From Natrarchaeobius chitinivorans (lineage in GTDB: Archaea > Halobacteriota > Halobacteria > Halobacteriales > Natrialbaceae), in NCBI RefSeq assembly GCF_003841505.1, contig NZ_REGA01000024.1, positions 1 through 58,470 on the forward strand: a stretch of 58,470 nucleotides of DNA. The letters run 5' to 3'. Positions 7,769 through 16,087 of the stretch are shown here, one piece after another. Made by a program: the position numbers and the translations under genes. The notes under the pieces were generated by a model. It saw only the letters and a program-made list of their open reading frames with translations, did not search any database and was not told where the DNA came from. Position 1 is the first letter of the stretch. Every line of letters starts with the position of its first letter.

Positions 7769-9032
7769 CGTCTTTAGCTACTTGACTTCGCACGTTATCT
7801 CGTTAGAGCCCGTATAGAGTGTGTGAAACGTGGATGCTGCCGATAACGTCGTTCCTGTCGTGTACTGAACCAATCGACCAGTTCGAGTGTTTCTCGATGC
7901 GGCAGAAACACCACGCCAAAACCTACGTAACAGGCCTTGTTGCGGCCAGCAACAAGACCGCTCAAGGCATCTCGAACATCGTTCTCCCGGCCAAGAGTGA
8001 ACGTGCTTTGAACAAGTTTTTCACCGAGTACGACTGAGATGAAGATCAGATCAACAGAGAACGCCTGGCGCTGTTCCAACAAGCCGATGACACGAGATGG
8101 AGCAGTGAAGGTGTCGTCATCATCGACGACACCTTCACGCACAAAACGGGCAAGAAAATCCCTCACGCAGGGAAATACTACGACCACGGTATCCACAGCT
8201 ACATCTGGGGACAAAACATCGTCTACGCACTCTACGCCGACGAAAAAACCACCTACCCACTCGGCTTTCGCCTCTACAAGAAAAACGACAAACGCCGCGT
8301 TGAACTCGCTATCGAACTCGTTGACGACCTCATCGAGATAGGTGTCCCGGCGGACACCTATCTCTTCGACATGTTCTACAGCACCGAGAAGTTCGTCACT
8401 CATCTCGAAGGGTACGGAAAGGAGTGGGTTTCAGCCGTCAAGAGCGATACACGTGTCAGCTATGGTGGTGATCGAATTCGTGTCGATGCGCTCAGCCAGC
8501 GCATCGACACAGTCCCACGAACCGTTAACGGCGACATCTATCACATCTGGACGCAGAAACATGATGTCGGTCGTCTTGGAGAAGTGAAACTCCTGATCAC
8601 GAAGAAAGAATCACGCGACGAAGACGAGGAACCGAGCGTGAAGTACATCGTGTCGAACAAGATCGACGCACCGGCAAGCCATCTCATCGAGTTATGCGCG
8701 ATGAGATGGCGAATAGAGACGTTCTTCAGGGACACCAAGCAGGACCTTGGTTTTGGCGACTGCGAGTTACGGCACGCCGCAGGTGCCAGTCGGCACTGGC
8801 ACCTGCTGATGCTGGCCTACAGTCTCCTCAAGTTCGGTGCTGCACACAGCGCCCTTGGAACGATTCTCGGACACGCGAGTTCACTCCGAAACGACGTCAA
8901 ACGATCCTTCCGTGAAAGCGTTCAGAATCTTCTCTCGTGGGCACTGACCAGTCCGGACCGCAGCATCGACGAGCTAATGGACCAGATTGACGGCATGTTC
9001 ATCTAACGTGCGAAGTCAAGTAGCTAAAGACG
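7769..9032 (+). mobile_element. IS701-type insertion sequence with perfect 29-bp inverted repeats
   Basis: The element is bounded by inverted repeats at 7769-7797 and 9004-9032 that are identical over 29 bp, core CTACTTGACTTCGCACG. It is 1264 bp long and contains one transposase gene, whose TAA stop lies inside the right repeat. The perfect ends suggest recent arrival. I could not define a target-site duplication: the bases just outside are TT on the left (cagcATT) and GA on the right, which do not match. It separates two short genes (7396-7767 and 9034-9237) whose start codons face outward from the element, so it may have landed in their shared promoter. Confidence 0.85.
7834..9006 (+). pseudogene. 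IS701-family transposase with in-frame TGA
   Basis: From ATG 7834 the frame reads MLPITSFLSC, then KHHAKTYVTGLVAASNKTAQ, the start of haloarchaeal IS701-family transposases. It then meets TGA at 8035-8037 in EYD-stop-DEDQINRERL. The same frame continues open to TAA 9004-9006 with GVVIIDDTFTHKTGKKIP (first catalytic Asp region), GVPADTYLFDMFYSTEKF, and ELCAMRWRIETFFRDTKQDL (the final Glu region). Related proteins have Trp at the stop position (EYDWD), so a single TGG to TGA change explains it. With both ends perfect, the copy would be mobile only if transposase were supplied in trans or the stop read through. Length without the stop is about 390 residues, normal for the family. Confidence 0.85.
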
Positions 9033-9033
9033 G

Positions 9034-9237
9034 ATGGAGGAGGACGGTGACCCACATGTGCCGGTAGAGGTCCTTGATGCAATTGACAACCTTGCGGAAG
9101 GGAATACTGCTAGCAAGGACGAAATTCAATCGGTTCTAAAGTTTAGAGCCCTGCTGCTTCTTTTGTTGATCTGTGGCGTATATCCTTTTAGGCGGTTCGG
9201 AATTCTTCAAAATCGTCGGGAAGTTTGGAGGCGATAA
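9034..9237 (+). CDS. Small hypothetical protein, possibly with frameshifted tail
   Basis: A 67-residue frame starting MEEDGDPHVPVEVLDAIDN and continuing LAEGNTASKDEIQSVLKF. This first half (about 37 residues) has the look of small haloarchaeal antitoxin-like proteins, which commonly end in an L-x-F tail after a helix of this kind. Here the frame runs on into RALLLLLLICGVYPFRRFG, a leucine-rich tail of different character. The bases after the TTT codon are AGA, and one missing T would have given TTT TAG, so a single-base deletion may have extended the gene. The start lies 2 bp from the right IS end. Family and function are uncertain. Confidence 0.4.
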   Translation: MEEDGDPHVPVEVLDAIDNLAEGNTASKDEIQSVLKFRALLLLLLICGVYPFRRFGILQNRREVWRR

Positions 9238-9370
9238 ATTCCGTGAGATCACTCATCAATAGTGCCGCTTTCTCACGTCCCCATCATAAGTTTAGGTACT
9301 TTTCAGTTACCAGTCCCCAGAATCATCATAGAACCTCTTCGAGGTATGTTATTTAAGAAATAGATGAGAG

Positions 9371-9967
9371 CTAGTCGAGAACTACCGATGAAAGATCACG
9401 GATTGTAAGCCCGTCCGTGTGCGTGTGCTCTGCGATTTCCGACTGCGTAATGTCGTCGCGGTCACTAGACTTGATCGGGACCCACAGGGAAGCGGAAGCG
9501 ATTGACGACGGTGCAGCATTCGGTTTCTCTCGTTGGATTAATTCGAGAGACCCGCGAGCAACTGCTGCGGCTTCACACCCATATTCCAGCTCCTCAATAT
9601 ACCGCTCAAGATACTGCTCAGCAGGAATCGGAAGTGTTTGCGTCCCGGTAGCGCGCGCAATCTCACGCTTCTCTTGGATGAGCTTGTGCACGTCAATCCC
9701 ACCGACAGCAGCGATTTCATCCGGTGTTCCCGGCGTATTCCGCTCCTCGCAGGCGAGTCTGATTGCGGCAGGAACCGCGTATTCGAAACCCCGCCCACCA
9801 GGGGGACGGGCTCGCTCTGCGGTATAGAACAGGTCGAGCGCTCGTTCGACCAAGTCGTCGTCCAGGTCGAGCGCTTTCCGGTAGCGGGCGGTGATTGCAT
9901 CGACACGGTCGATGTTGACGACAGGTGGCTCGTCGCCGTTGGAGGTGGTGATAGGGTTGGTGCTCAT
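9371..9967 (-). CDS. TFB-like protein (TFIIB cyclin repeats, no zinc ribbon)
   Basis: A 198-residue protein whose pattern follows the two cyclin-like repeats of archaeal transcription factor B. Repeat one has AAIRLACEERNTPGTPDEIA (compare the family's A-x-A-C-R-x-x-G-x-P-R-T-x-x-E-I). The linker has KREIARATGTQTLPIPAEQY and YLERYIEELEY. Repeat two has SSIASASLWVPIKS and ITQSEIAEHTHTDGLTIRD (compare T-Q-x-E-I-A...-T-I-R). The N-terminal zinc ribbon and B-finger that recruit RNA polymerase are absent; only about 25 residues precede the first repeat. It could bind TBP-DNA without recruiting polymerase, or work with another factor. Neighbours are a resolvase-like gene 78 bp upstream on the same strand and an IS, so it belongs to accessory DNA. 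Confidence 0.68.
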   Translation of the reverse strand: MSTNPITTSNGDEPPVVNIDRVDAITARYRKALDLDDDLVERALDLFYTAERARPPGGRGFEYAVPAAIRLACEERNTPGTPDEIAAVGGIDVHKLIQEKREIARATGTQTLPIPAEQYLERYIEELEYGCEAAAVARGSLELIQREKPNAAPSSIASASLWVPIKSSDRDDITQSEIAEHTHTDGLTIRDLSSVVLD

Positions 9968-10045
9968 ATCTAGGTTATCTGAAGGTGATTACTTAACTGA
10001 CCTCCCAGGATTGTGTGGCGGTTCTCTGTTATCGGAAAAGAATGG

Positions 10046-10777
10046 TCACTCAAGCCGGTACAGTTCTGAGCGGTCCTCGATTGCCCGGGTGATCGTTCTC
10101 CTGGAGCAATCAAGTTCGCGCGCGGCAATCCGTTTAGACTTCGACCCGTTGGCAACGTAGGAGAGTGTTGAGCACACCTGATTATAGTTGTCTGCGCGCG
10201 CGAGTTTCCCCGAGTCATCCGTTCGGAATCCGAGCGGTGGACGGCCAGTGTGGATCTCACCCGAGATCGAGGAATCGTCTCGCTCCTCGATTGAGCCTGC
10301 AAAGATGATGTCCCAGCCGTGGTCCTGCGCGGTTTCGATTGTGCGGCCTGCCTCAGAAAGATCACTCCAGAGAGAGTATGGGTGCGCAGTGACCAGTTCA
10401 GTTGCAGTATCTAAGGCAGCCATGTCGTCAAGTAGACGGGCGAAGCATCCTCGGTCACTGGCGGGGTCGATGTACACTCCGACTCGGCCGGGGAGGATCA
10501 CCACGTGGGTTGTGTGTTCCTCAGCAAGGTAATCGACTACGTCAGTGATACTGGAGTCAATGACTAGGATGTCGTGTTCGACGAGGTATCGAAAGCAGTC
10601 TTGGAGTGTTGATTTGAGTTGACTTTCGGGGCCGTGGGCGTAGACGAGTGTTTCTGGCGGGGCGTTGTCTTCGGTTCGATTGATGATCTTAGGGGGAATT
10701 GTGGTAATATCCACGTCCTGTAAGGTCTTAAGCGCAGGGTTCTTCCCATGGGCGGAATTATGCGACAATATGTTCAC
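10046..10777 (-). CDS. Resolvase-like protein with diverged N-terminal domain
   Basis: A 243-residue protein. The C-terminus is typical of haloarchaeal serine recombinases: GRPPLGFRTDDSGKL (the G-x-P-P-x-G-F linker motif) followed by a helix-turn-helix, SKSKRIAARELDCSRRTITR. The N-terminal 170 residues have a Rossmann-like alternation (ILVIDSSITDVVDYLAEEH, WDIIFAGSIEERDD) reminiscent of the resolvase fold. The usual Y-x-R-V-S-T start with the catalytic serine is absent, as is the E-helix arginine cluster. It may thus bind DNA without recombining it, or be a very diverged recombinase. It lies upstream of the TFB-like gene in the same direction. Confidence 0.6.
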   Translation of the reverse strand: MNILSHNSAHGKNPALKTLQDVDITTIPPKIINRTEDNAPPETLVYAHGPESQLKSTLQDCFRYLVEHDILVIDSSITDVVDYLAEEHTTHVVILPGRVGVYIDPASDRGCFARLLDDMAALDTATELVTAHPYSLWSDLSEAGRTIETAQDHGWDIIFAGSIEERDDSSISGEIHTGRPPLGFRTDDSGKLARADNYNQVCSTLSYVANGSKSKRIAARELDCSRRTITRAIEDRSELYRLE

Positions 10778-11148
10778 GTCACGCGGTTCTGCTGAATCAA
10801 CCGCAAACCGTGTACACTCCTCTACTTATCTCCACGGTTACCTACTTCCGTCCCTGAATTCCCGGTGTTTCGAGAGCGTACCGTATACCAACTCATACGG
10901 CGAATGACACCGGATCCTCTTCACACATACCTAAACCACGCAAAAGACTTCTGCGGAGATCTAAACACGTAACGTGAGTATCGCACAGGGGTTCTGAACC
11001 GATTATTATCCCAAAATGGGTGTGGTGGTAGGTGGTAGTAGAGTGGATTTGTAATAATGAGTGATAGAAGAGGGCTGCGCTCAGACGCCGCGCCGCGCTC
11101 AGACTAAGAGCTAAATCAAGGTGACCAGTGATCAGTACAGACGCCTAC
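10778..11148. other. Non-coding stretch in accessory DNA
   Basis: These 371 bp contain no convincing gene. The left part is the upstream region of the resolvase-like gene. Around 11081-11105 the decamer GCGCTCAGAC occurs twice, separated by a GC-rich GCCGCGCC segment. No terminator, tRNA or clear inverted repeat was found. Confidence 0.5.
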
Positions 11149-11334
11149 TCATGTGCTGTCGCTGCTAATGAAAACGCTCGTATCACGTTTCATGGCTGCT
11201 TCGAAGGCTTCCATGTCTGCCTCCATCGAATCAACGATTTCGTTGCCCAGCAATGCTCGTACCTCTGTCTCCGTTATTTCGCCGCGGCTGTACTGTTCGT
11301 AGGTTTTGATTTTCTCTGCGTCAACGTCATCCAT
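11149..11334 (-). CDS. Small antitoxin-like hypothetical protein
   Basis: A 61-residue protein from the ATG at 11332-11334: MDDVDAEKIKTYEQYSRGEI, then TETEVRALLGNEIVDSMEAD. It is strongly helical and charged. The Y-x-x-Y-x-x-G-E-I-T-E-x-E-x-R pattern resembles small haloarchaeal proteins that often accompany toxin genes, but no toxin partner is present here. An upstream in-frame ATG at 11353-11355 (MRSKRTT) or the longer frame to 11424 are alternatives; the later start was chosen because GAGGAG lies a short distance upstream. It is the last gene before the tRNA-Val. Function is not established. Confidence 0.55.
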   Translation of the reverse strand: MDDVDAEKIKTYEQYSRGEITETEVRALLGNEIVDSMEADMEAFEAAMKRDTSVFISSDST

Positions 11335-11424
11335 AGTTGTGCGTTTGCTCCTCATCGGATTAAGAGTGTGTGATAGGGAACTCGGGGTGGGGTCAGTGCC
11401 TCTGATCGACTCAGCCGGTGCCAC

Positions 11425-11592
11425 TAAGTGACCGGTCCTTCAATACATTCGCTACCCGTGGCGGGGCGCGCGACAGGATCGCCCGTAGGGTGCATCAATG
11501 CATTCGAACACCCCAGTCCAGTGATAGTGAAAACGTGAAGCTCAGCCCCTCAATCGCTCGGATCCGGTCCTGCAAAAACGGATTATTTCGAG
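11425..11592. other. Boundary between accessory DNA and tRNA-Val
   Basis: This stretch joins the accessory block to the 3' end of the tRNA. It contains GGCGGGGCGCGCGACAGG and several ATGCATTCG-like words but no gene. A second copy of the tRNA 3' end, which would mark the far attachment site, was not found between 1 and 11592, so it must lie outside the window or be lost. Confidence 0.45.
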
Positions 11593-11667
11593 TGGGTTGG
11601 GGCAGATTTGAACTGCCGACTTCCTCCGTGTGAAGGAGGTATCATAACCGGACTAGATCACCAACCC
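11593..11667 (-). tRNA. tRNA-Val (anticodon CAC)
   Basis: The minus strand from 11667 to 11593 folds as a cloverleaf: acceptor GGGTTGG pairs with CCAACCC next to discriminator A; the D arm contains TCTAGTCCGGTTATGATA; the anticodon stem CCTCC/GGAGG closes the loop TTCACAC, giving anticodon CAC for valine; the T arm is GGCAG-TTCAAAT-CTGCC. No CCA is encoded. Its 3' end faces the accessory block, the usual side for integrase-mediated insertion in archaea. Confidence 0.95.
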
Positions 11668-11899
11668 GCACGCTGTCGTATCCGTCCGCGCGACTTAAGC
11701 GTTCCTTTCGTCGGTCCAGGTCGTCTCTCGAGGCCACCCCCAGTATCCGTCCGTCGGGCCATGTACGACCAGCGGCAGGGGCAGCCACCCATGCAACCGA
11801 CACTCGCCCGCCCGCGGCGCAGACGGTTGGTGTAACGATTTCCCGGCGTGATCCCAAGATCGGCCGCAGTGGGCCCGGTACTGACTCCCAGTACTCCTC

Positions 11900-12433
11900 T
11901 CAGTACTCGGGTGCCTCCTCCCGTTCGCCGTCTCGAGCGTTGACCACGCGAGCGAACGTGAACAGGCCGTCGGAGAGGCGGTTCAGGTACTGGACGGCGT
12001 CTTCGTCGATCCGTTCGGCGGAGGCGAGGTCGACGGCCCGGCGTTCGGCGCGCCGGCAGACGGTCCGTGCGTGATGGAGTCGTGCACCGTGGTCGCTTCC
12101 CGTCGGGAGGATGAACGAGGTCAGTGGCTCGAGTTCCTCGTCGTAGTCGTCGATCCACTCTTCGATCTGCTCGACGTGTTCGGCACGGATCGCGGGGTCG
12201 TCCTCGTCCGGGTCGGGATTTGCGAACTCCGCTTGCACGACGTGGAGGTGGTTTTGCACCGTCCGGAGGCGATCGTCGACGTCGTCGTGGCCGGTCGGTC
12301 GGATCGTCCCGAGCAACGCGTTGAGTTCGTCGACGGTTCCGTAGGCCTCGATCCGGGGATCGGTCTTCGAGACGCGAGTCATGTCCCGAAGATCGGTGCG
12401 CCCGTCGTCGCCGCGGCCGGTGTAGATCGACAT
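11900..12433 (-). CDS. Cob(I)alamin adenosyltransferase, PduO type
   Basis: A 177-residue enzyme that transfers the adenosyl group of ATP to the cobalt of cob(I)alamin or a precursor, forming adenosylcobalamin. Start ATG at 12431-12433 gives MSIYTGRGDDGRTDL, the family's N-terminal ATP-contact motif (usually T-x-T-G-D-x-G). Further family marks are RIEAYGTVDELNALLG, SFILPTGSDHGARLHHARTV, CRRAERRAV (Arg and Glu that bind ATP and orient the corrinoid) and YLNRLSDGLFTFAR. Nine upstream residues in the same frame lack conservation. It is divergent from the serpin gene with 146 bp between them. No other cobalamin genes are in the window. Confidence 0.93.
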   Translation of the reverse strand: MSIYTGRGDDGRTDLRDMTRVSKTDPRIEAYGTVDELNALLGTIRPTGHDDVDDRLRTVQNHLHVVQAEFANPDPDEDDPAIRAEHVEQIEEWIDDYDEELEPLTSFILPTGSDHGARLHHARTVCRRAERRAVDLASAERIDEDAVQYLNRLSDGLFTFARVVNARDGEREEAPEY

Positions 12434-12579
12434 ACGTCGACAGTGAGCGGCCCAGCTCATTGAAGGTTTCCAGCCCAGCGCGTGGCGGGTTCGACTCGAG
12501 CAAAACTTCGCCGCCGGGCGACACGGCCAATCGTCTCTCTCGTATCGGTCGGTTCACAAGACTTATTCTCGAGCCGGAC

Positions 12580-13902
12580 GTGTCACGGGACGTGACGCTT
12601 TCACGCCGACACGCCCTTGCCCTCCTCGGCGTCGGCGTCGGTGGCGGCGGCTACCTCTGGCACACGCGGTCGGGGCCGGACGGCGATCTGGGTCCGGAAA
12701 CGAGGCCGGCCGGTACCGACGCGCAACTCGAGGACCTGATCCGTGGGAACACCGCGTTCGCGACGTCGATGCTCCGGCGGTTCGCCGACGAGGAGCCGAA
12801 CGCGAACCACCTGTTCTCCCCGGTGAGTATCGCGACCGCCCTCGCGATGGCCCGGGCGGGCGCTCGAGAGGAAACCGCGACGCAGATGACCGAGACGCTC
12901 GCGTTTCCGTCCGAAGACGACCTCCACCCTGCCGTCGGGGCGCTTCAGTACGACCTGAACGAGCGCGCCGCAGACGCCGCGACGCCCGGCATCGTCGATC
13001 GACTGCGGGGCGGTCGCGAGTTCGACCTCACCGTCGCCAACGCTCTCTGGGGCCAGACCGGCTATCCTTACCGAGAACCGTTTCTCGAGACGCTCGAGGC
13101 CAACTACGGCACCGGACTTCGGGAGGTCGACTTCGTCGACGACACCGACGGCGCTCGGGCGGCGGTAAACGACTGGGTCGACGACGCGACCGACGGTCGA
13201 ATCGACGAATTCCTCCCCCCGGAATCGGTGACCGACGCGACGCGTCTGGTCGTGACCAACGCCGTTACCCTCTTTGCGGACTGGGCCGAGGCGTTCGATC
13301 CCGACGATACTCGCGACAGGACCTTCACGGCGCTTTCCGGCTCGAGCGAAGAGGTCGCGATGATGAACCAGACGGGCGACTTTCCCTACGCACGCGAGCC
13401 GGAGTACGGAGCGATCGAACTCCCGTACGTCGGCGAGGAGGTGAGCATGGTGATCGTCGTTCCGCCGGAAGGCGAGTTCGAGTCGTTCGAGGCCGACCTC
13501 GACGCCGACCGGATCGCAGAGATTTTCGACGCCCTCGAGGAACGCGAGGCAGCGATCCACGTACCCCGGTTCGAATTCGACCTCGAGTTCGAACTCGCGG
13601 AAGTGCTTGGCGACCTCGGGATGTCCGCTCCGTTCGATCCGGAGGCCGCGAACTTCGAGGGGGTTGCACCCGCCGAGGCCGGCTCCGACGCGCTGTACCT
13701 CTTCGACGTCTACCACGAGGCGTACGTCTCGGTCGACGAGGCCGGAACCGAGGCGGTCGCCGCGACGGGGCTTTCGGGCGGGCTCGCGTCCGGTCCGCCG
13801 ACGCTGATCGCCGACCGCCCGTTCCTGTTTTTCGTTCGGGATCGGTCGACCGACGCCGTGTTGTTCCTCGGTCGAGTCGTCGACGCGGCGAACGCGCAGT
13901 AA
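12580..13902 (+). CDS. Serpin with Tat-type leader
   Basis: A 440-residue serpin (serine or cysteine protease inhibitor acting by a conformational trap). GTG 12580 is chosen because VSRDVTLSRRHALALLG forms a twin-arginine leader with a glycine-rich hydrophobic stretch; a TATA-like ACTTATTCT lies about 20 bp upstream. Serpin landmarks are NHLFSPVSIATALAMARAGA, DLTVANALWGQTGYPYREPF, VVTNAVTLFADWAEAFD, VSMVIVVPPEG and the reactive-centre hinge VDEAGTEAVAATG. After the hinge comes GLSGGLASGPPTLIADRPFL, so the loop is short, and the P1 residue cannot be assigned safely. The hinge's small residues favour inhibitory function. It would act outside the membrane, perhaps against halolysin-like proteases; this is inference. 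Confidence 0.92.
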   Translation: MSRDVTLSRRHALALLGVGVGGGGYLWHTRSGPDGDLGPETRPAGTDAQLEDLIRGNTAFATSMLRRFADEEPNANHLFSPVSIATALAMARAGAREETATQMTETLAFPSEDDLHPAVGALQYDLNERAADAATPGIVDRLRGGREFDLTVANALWGQTGYPYREPFLETLEANYGTGLREVDFVDDTDGARAAVNDWVDDATDGRIDEFLPPESVTDATRLVVTNAVTLFADWAEAFDPDDTRDRTFTALSGSSEEVAMMNQTGDFPYAREPEYGAIELPYVGEEVSMVIVVPPEGEFESFEADLDADRIAEIFDALEEREAAIHVPRFEFDLEFELAEVLGDLGMSAPFDPEAANFEGVAPAEAGSDALYLFDVYHEAYVSVDEAGTEAVAATGLSGGLASGPPTLIADRPFLFFVRDRSTDAVLFLGRVVDAANAQ

Positions 13903-14138
13903 CGCGAGCGGCGTCGCCGAAACTGTGTACCCGCCGTTTAATCCGCAGCTCCCGAAAAACGAATTGTACGCACTACGGCGTTTATTCGGCCGAGACCAAA
14001 CGAATTGGGCAACAAGTATTATTACCGATCGGACGACCCCTATATCGATGGAACATCAGTTCATCAACACAGTTACGGTCTGTGACGTGATGCGGAGGGC
14101 AGTGAGACCGAGCGGTATCTGTCGGGGGTGGATACGCG

Positions 14139-15131
14139 ATGTCGTTCGATAACTCGTCCGGATTCGCCGAACGATCGGAGATTGACGACGACGGCGACAC
14201 CGACGTCGATACGTCGGCAGTCGACGACCTCGAGGCGGATGCCGGATACGACGACGAGCGGGCCGCGGAGATGCAGTCCTCGATCGCCGACCTCGGAGAG
14301 AGTACCGGCGAGATCAGCGACCGGCTCGAGGAGATCCACCACGAGGCCACAGAACAGTACGAGGCGGTCATGGTCGCCGCCGACGAGATGTCGAGTCTCT
14401 CGGCCGCAGTCGAGGAGATCGCGTCGTCCTCCGAGGAGGTTGCAGCGGCCGGCGAGTCGGCCCGTGAACTCGCCGAAGACGGACAGGTGTCGGCCTCGGA
14501 GATCGGCGAGGCGATGGAAGAGATCAAACAGACGGCGAACGACGTCACCGAAGACGTCACCGCGATCCAACGGAGCGTCGAAGAGATCGACGAGATCATC
14601 GAGGTCATTAACGATATCGCCGATCAGACGAACTTGCTGGCGCTCAACGCGTCGATCGAAGCCGCTCACGCGGACAAAGCGGGTGACGGCTTCGCCGTCG
14701 TCGCTTCGGAAGTGAAATCGCTGGCGGAGGACTCACAGGCGCGTGCCAGCGAGATCGAAGAGATGATTCGCGACGTCGAACAGAGTACCGAGAGAGCCGT
14801 CGAGAGTCTCGACGAGAACAACGAGCGCATCGAACGAGGTATCGAATCGATCGACCGCGCGGTCGGGACGTTCGACGAAATTCACGAGACGGTCGAAGAG
14901 GTTTCGAACGGGATCGACGAAGTCGCCGCCGCAACCGACGAGCAGGCCTCGAGCACCGAGGAGGTCGCGAGCATGGTCGACCAGACGGTCGCCAGCGCGG
15001 AGAGTATCGCGGACGATACCGGGGTCATCGCCTCCGAGGTCGAGTCCCAGACCGACCAAATCGAGGAGATGGACCGAACGCTCGAGCACCTCGTCGAGGA
15101 CTTCACGCCGAACGCTTCACCCTCGCGATAG
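14139..15131 (+). CDS. Soluble methyl-accepting transducer (Htr family)
   Basis: A 330-residue protein with no membrane segment. After an acidic, poorly conserved leader (1-45) it is one long antiparallel coiled coil of the MCP signalling type. The hairpin tip is intact: [20 protein letters not shown] followed by [20 protein letters not shown], which contacts CheA and CheW. Methylation-type helices flank it. Having no sensory domain apart from the short leader, it probably works as a cytoplasmic transducer with an unseen partner. The upstream 236 bp contain no gene. The downstream neighbour, TetR, is convergent, with a palindromic repeat element between them. Confidence 0.9.
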   Translation: MSFDNSSGFAERSEIDDDGDTDVDTSAVDDLEADAGYDDERAAEMQSSIADLGESTGEISDRLEEIHHEATEQYEAVMVAADEMSSLSAAVEEIASSSEEVAAAGESARELAEDGQVSASEIGEAMEEIKQTANDVTEDVTAIQRSVEEIDEIIEVINDIADQTNLLALNASIEAAHADKAGDGFAVVASEVKSLAEDSQARASEIEEMIRDVEQSTERAVESLDENNERIERGIESIDRAVGTFDEIHETVEEVSNGIDEVAAATDEQASSTEEVASMVDQTVASAESIADDTGVIASEVESQTDQIEEMDRTLEHLVEDFTPNASPSR

Positions 15132-15211
15132 TGCTCCAACTATACCTGTGTCCCGGCGCACCCGCGACCCGGGCGGCGGGTGCGCCGTCAATGACGGACA
15201 GGAAACCGTAT
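15131..15211. repeat. Palindromic repeat element, copy A
   Basis: A 12-bp stem, CGGCGCACCCGC at 15154-15165 with its complement at 15176-15187, encloses the loop GACCCGGGCG. The right flank ends in ACGGACAGGAAACCGTAT. Read in reverse complement, the 34-bp stem-loop is identical to that of copy C (47071-47104). The terminal CCGTAT overlaps the TetR stop codon (TGATACGG on the minus strand). The left end is degenerate, so the left limit is approximate. Confidence 0.75.
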
Positions 15212-15822
15212 CAATGGTGTTGAAAGAGTCCGTCGACGACGACGTCGATCAGGAGATCACGTATTTCGTCGTACTCCGGCCCGACCTCGTTCGACGAGAA
15301 GACGTCTTTGCTTCGCGTCACGAACACGAGTGTGAGGAGGAAGGCGTTCAGCGTCTGGGGATCTCGCTCCCGAAGTGCCGACCGGTCTGCCCACTGATCG
15401 ATCGCGCTCATGTTCGTGGTCCAGACCTGCTCTGAGAGCGCCTTTCGTTCGGCCTCCGAGAGGTGATTCTGTAGGGAGCGCAGTTCCCCTTCGACGATGA
15501 GGCGGAAGATCAGCGGGTTCGATTCGATCGCGTCGAACGTTCGCTCGAGGGTGACGCGAATCTCCTCGCGTGGCGTCTCGGCGTTCGAAGCGGCCTCGGC
15601 AATTTCGGCATCGAGACGGGCGCGCTCCCGCATCAATACCTCGGCGTACAACTTCTCTTTCGAATCGAAAAACTGGTAGAACGTACTCGTCCCGATTCCG
15701 ACTGCCTCCGTGACGTCTTTGATCCGCGTTCGCTCGAGGCCGAACTGTGCGAACAGATCTCGTCCTTCCTCGAGGAGGTTCGTCCTGATGAGGTCGCGTT
15801 CCTCGTCGCTGAATCCCTTCAT
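15211..15822 (-). CDS. TetR-family transcriptional regulator
   Basis: A 203-residue regulator. The N-terminal helix-turn-helix has LLEEGRDLFAQFGLERTRIK, then VTEAVGIGTSTFYQFFDSKE, the classic TetR recognition helix with Y-x-x-F-x-x-K-E. The rest is the helical ligand-binding and dimer domain. It is divergent from the CARDB and RND genes and is the likely local repressor of that efflux unit. The 265-bp intergenic region holds an AT-rich CATTTTTTATTTTTGTG stretch that could contain the promoter and operator. Its stop codon TGA lies within palindromic element copy A. Confidence 0.92.
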   Translation of the reverse strand: MKGFSDEERDLIRTNLLEEGRDLFAQFGLERTRIKDVTEAVGIGTSTFYQFFDSKEKLYAEVLMRERARLDAEIAEAASNAETPREEIRVTLERTFDAIESNPLIFRLIVEGELRSLQNHLSEAERKALSEQVWTTNMSAIDQWADRSALRERDPQTLNAFLLTLVFVTRSKDVFSSNEVGPEYDEIRDLLIDVVVDGLFQHH

Positions 15823-16087
15823 CGCGTTACTCGTCTGTACGCGTCTCTCGGTTCAACTGCGATCTGTGTCCGCTCACTCGGCGTTGTGCGGCCGGTGTCG
15901 TGTGTTACGAGCATGAGTATACGAGAATATAGGAACTCATGAATCAAAACATTTTTTATTTTTGTGTTTCTCTGTTCAGTATGGACACGTTAGGGATCGA
16001 ACGGGATCACAACCCACAGCGTTCGTGCAGCGAGAACGCTGGCATGCCCCCGGACGATCGGCGGTACAGCCGGTGGGGGGTGGGTGG

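Noticed and set aside
8035..8037. TGA in the transposase as a possible recoded codon
   Set aside because: No structure suggesting selenocysteine insertion is visible, related proteins have Trp here, and nonsense mutation of an IS is common.
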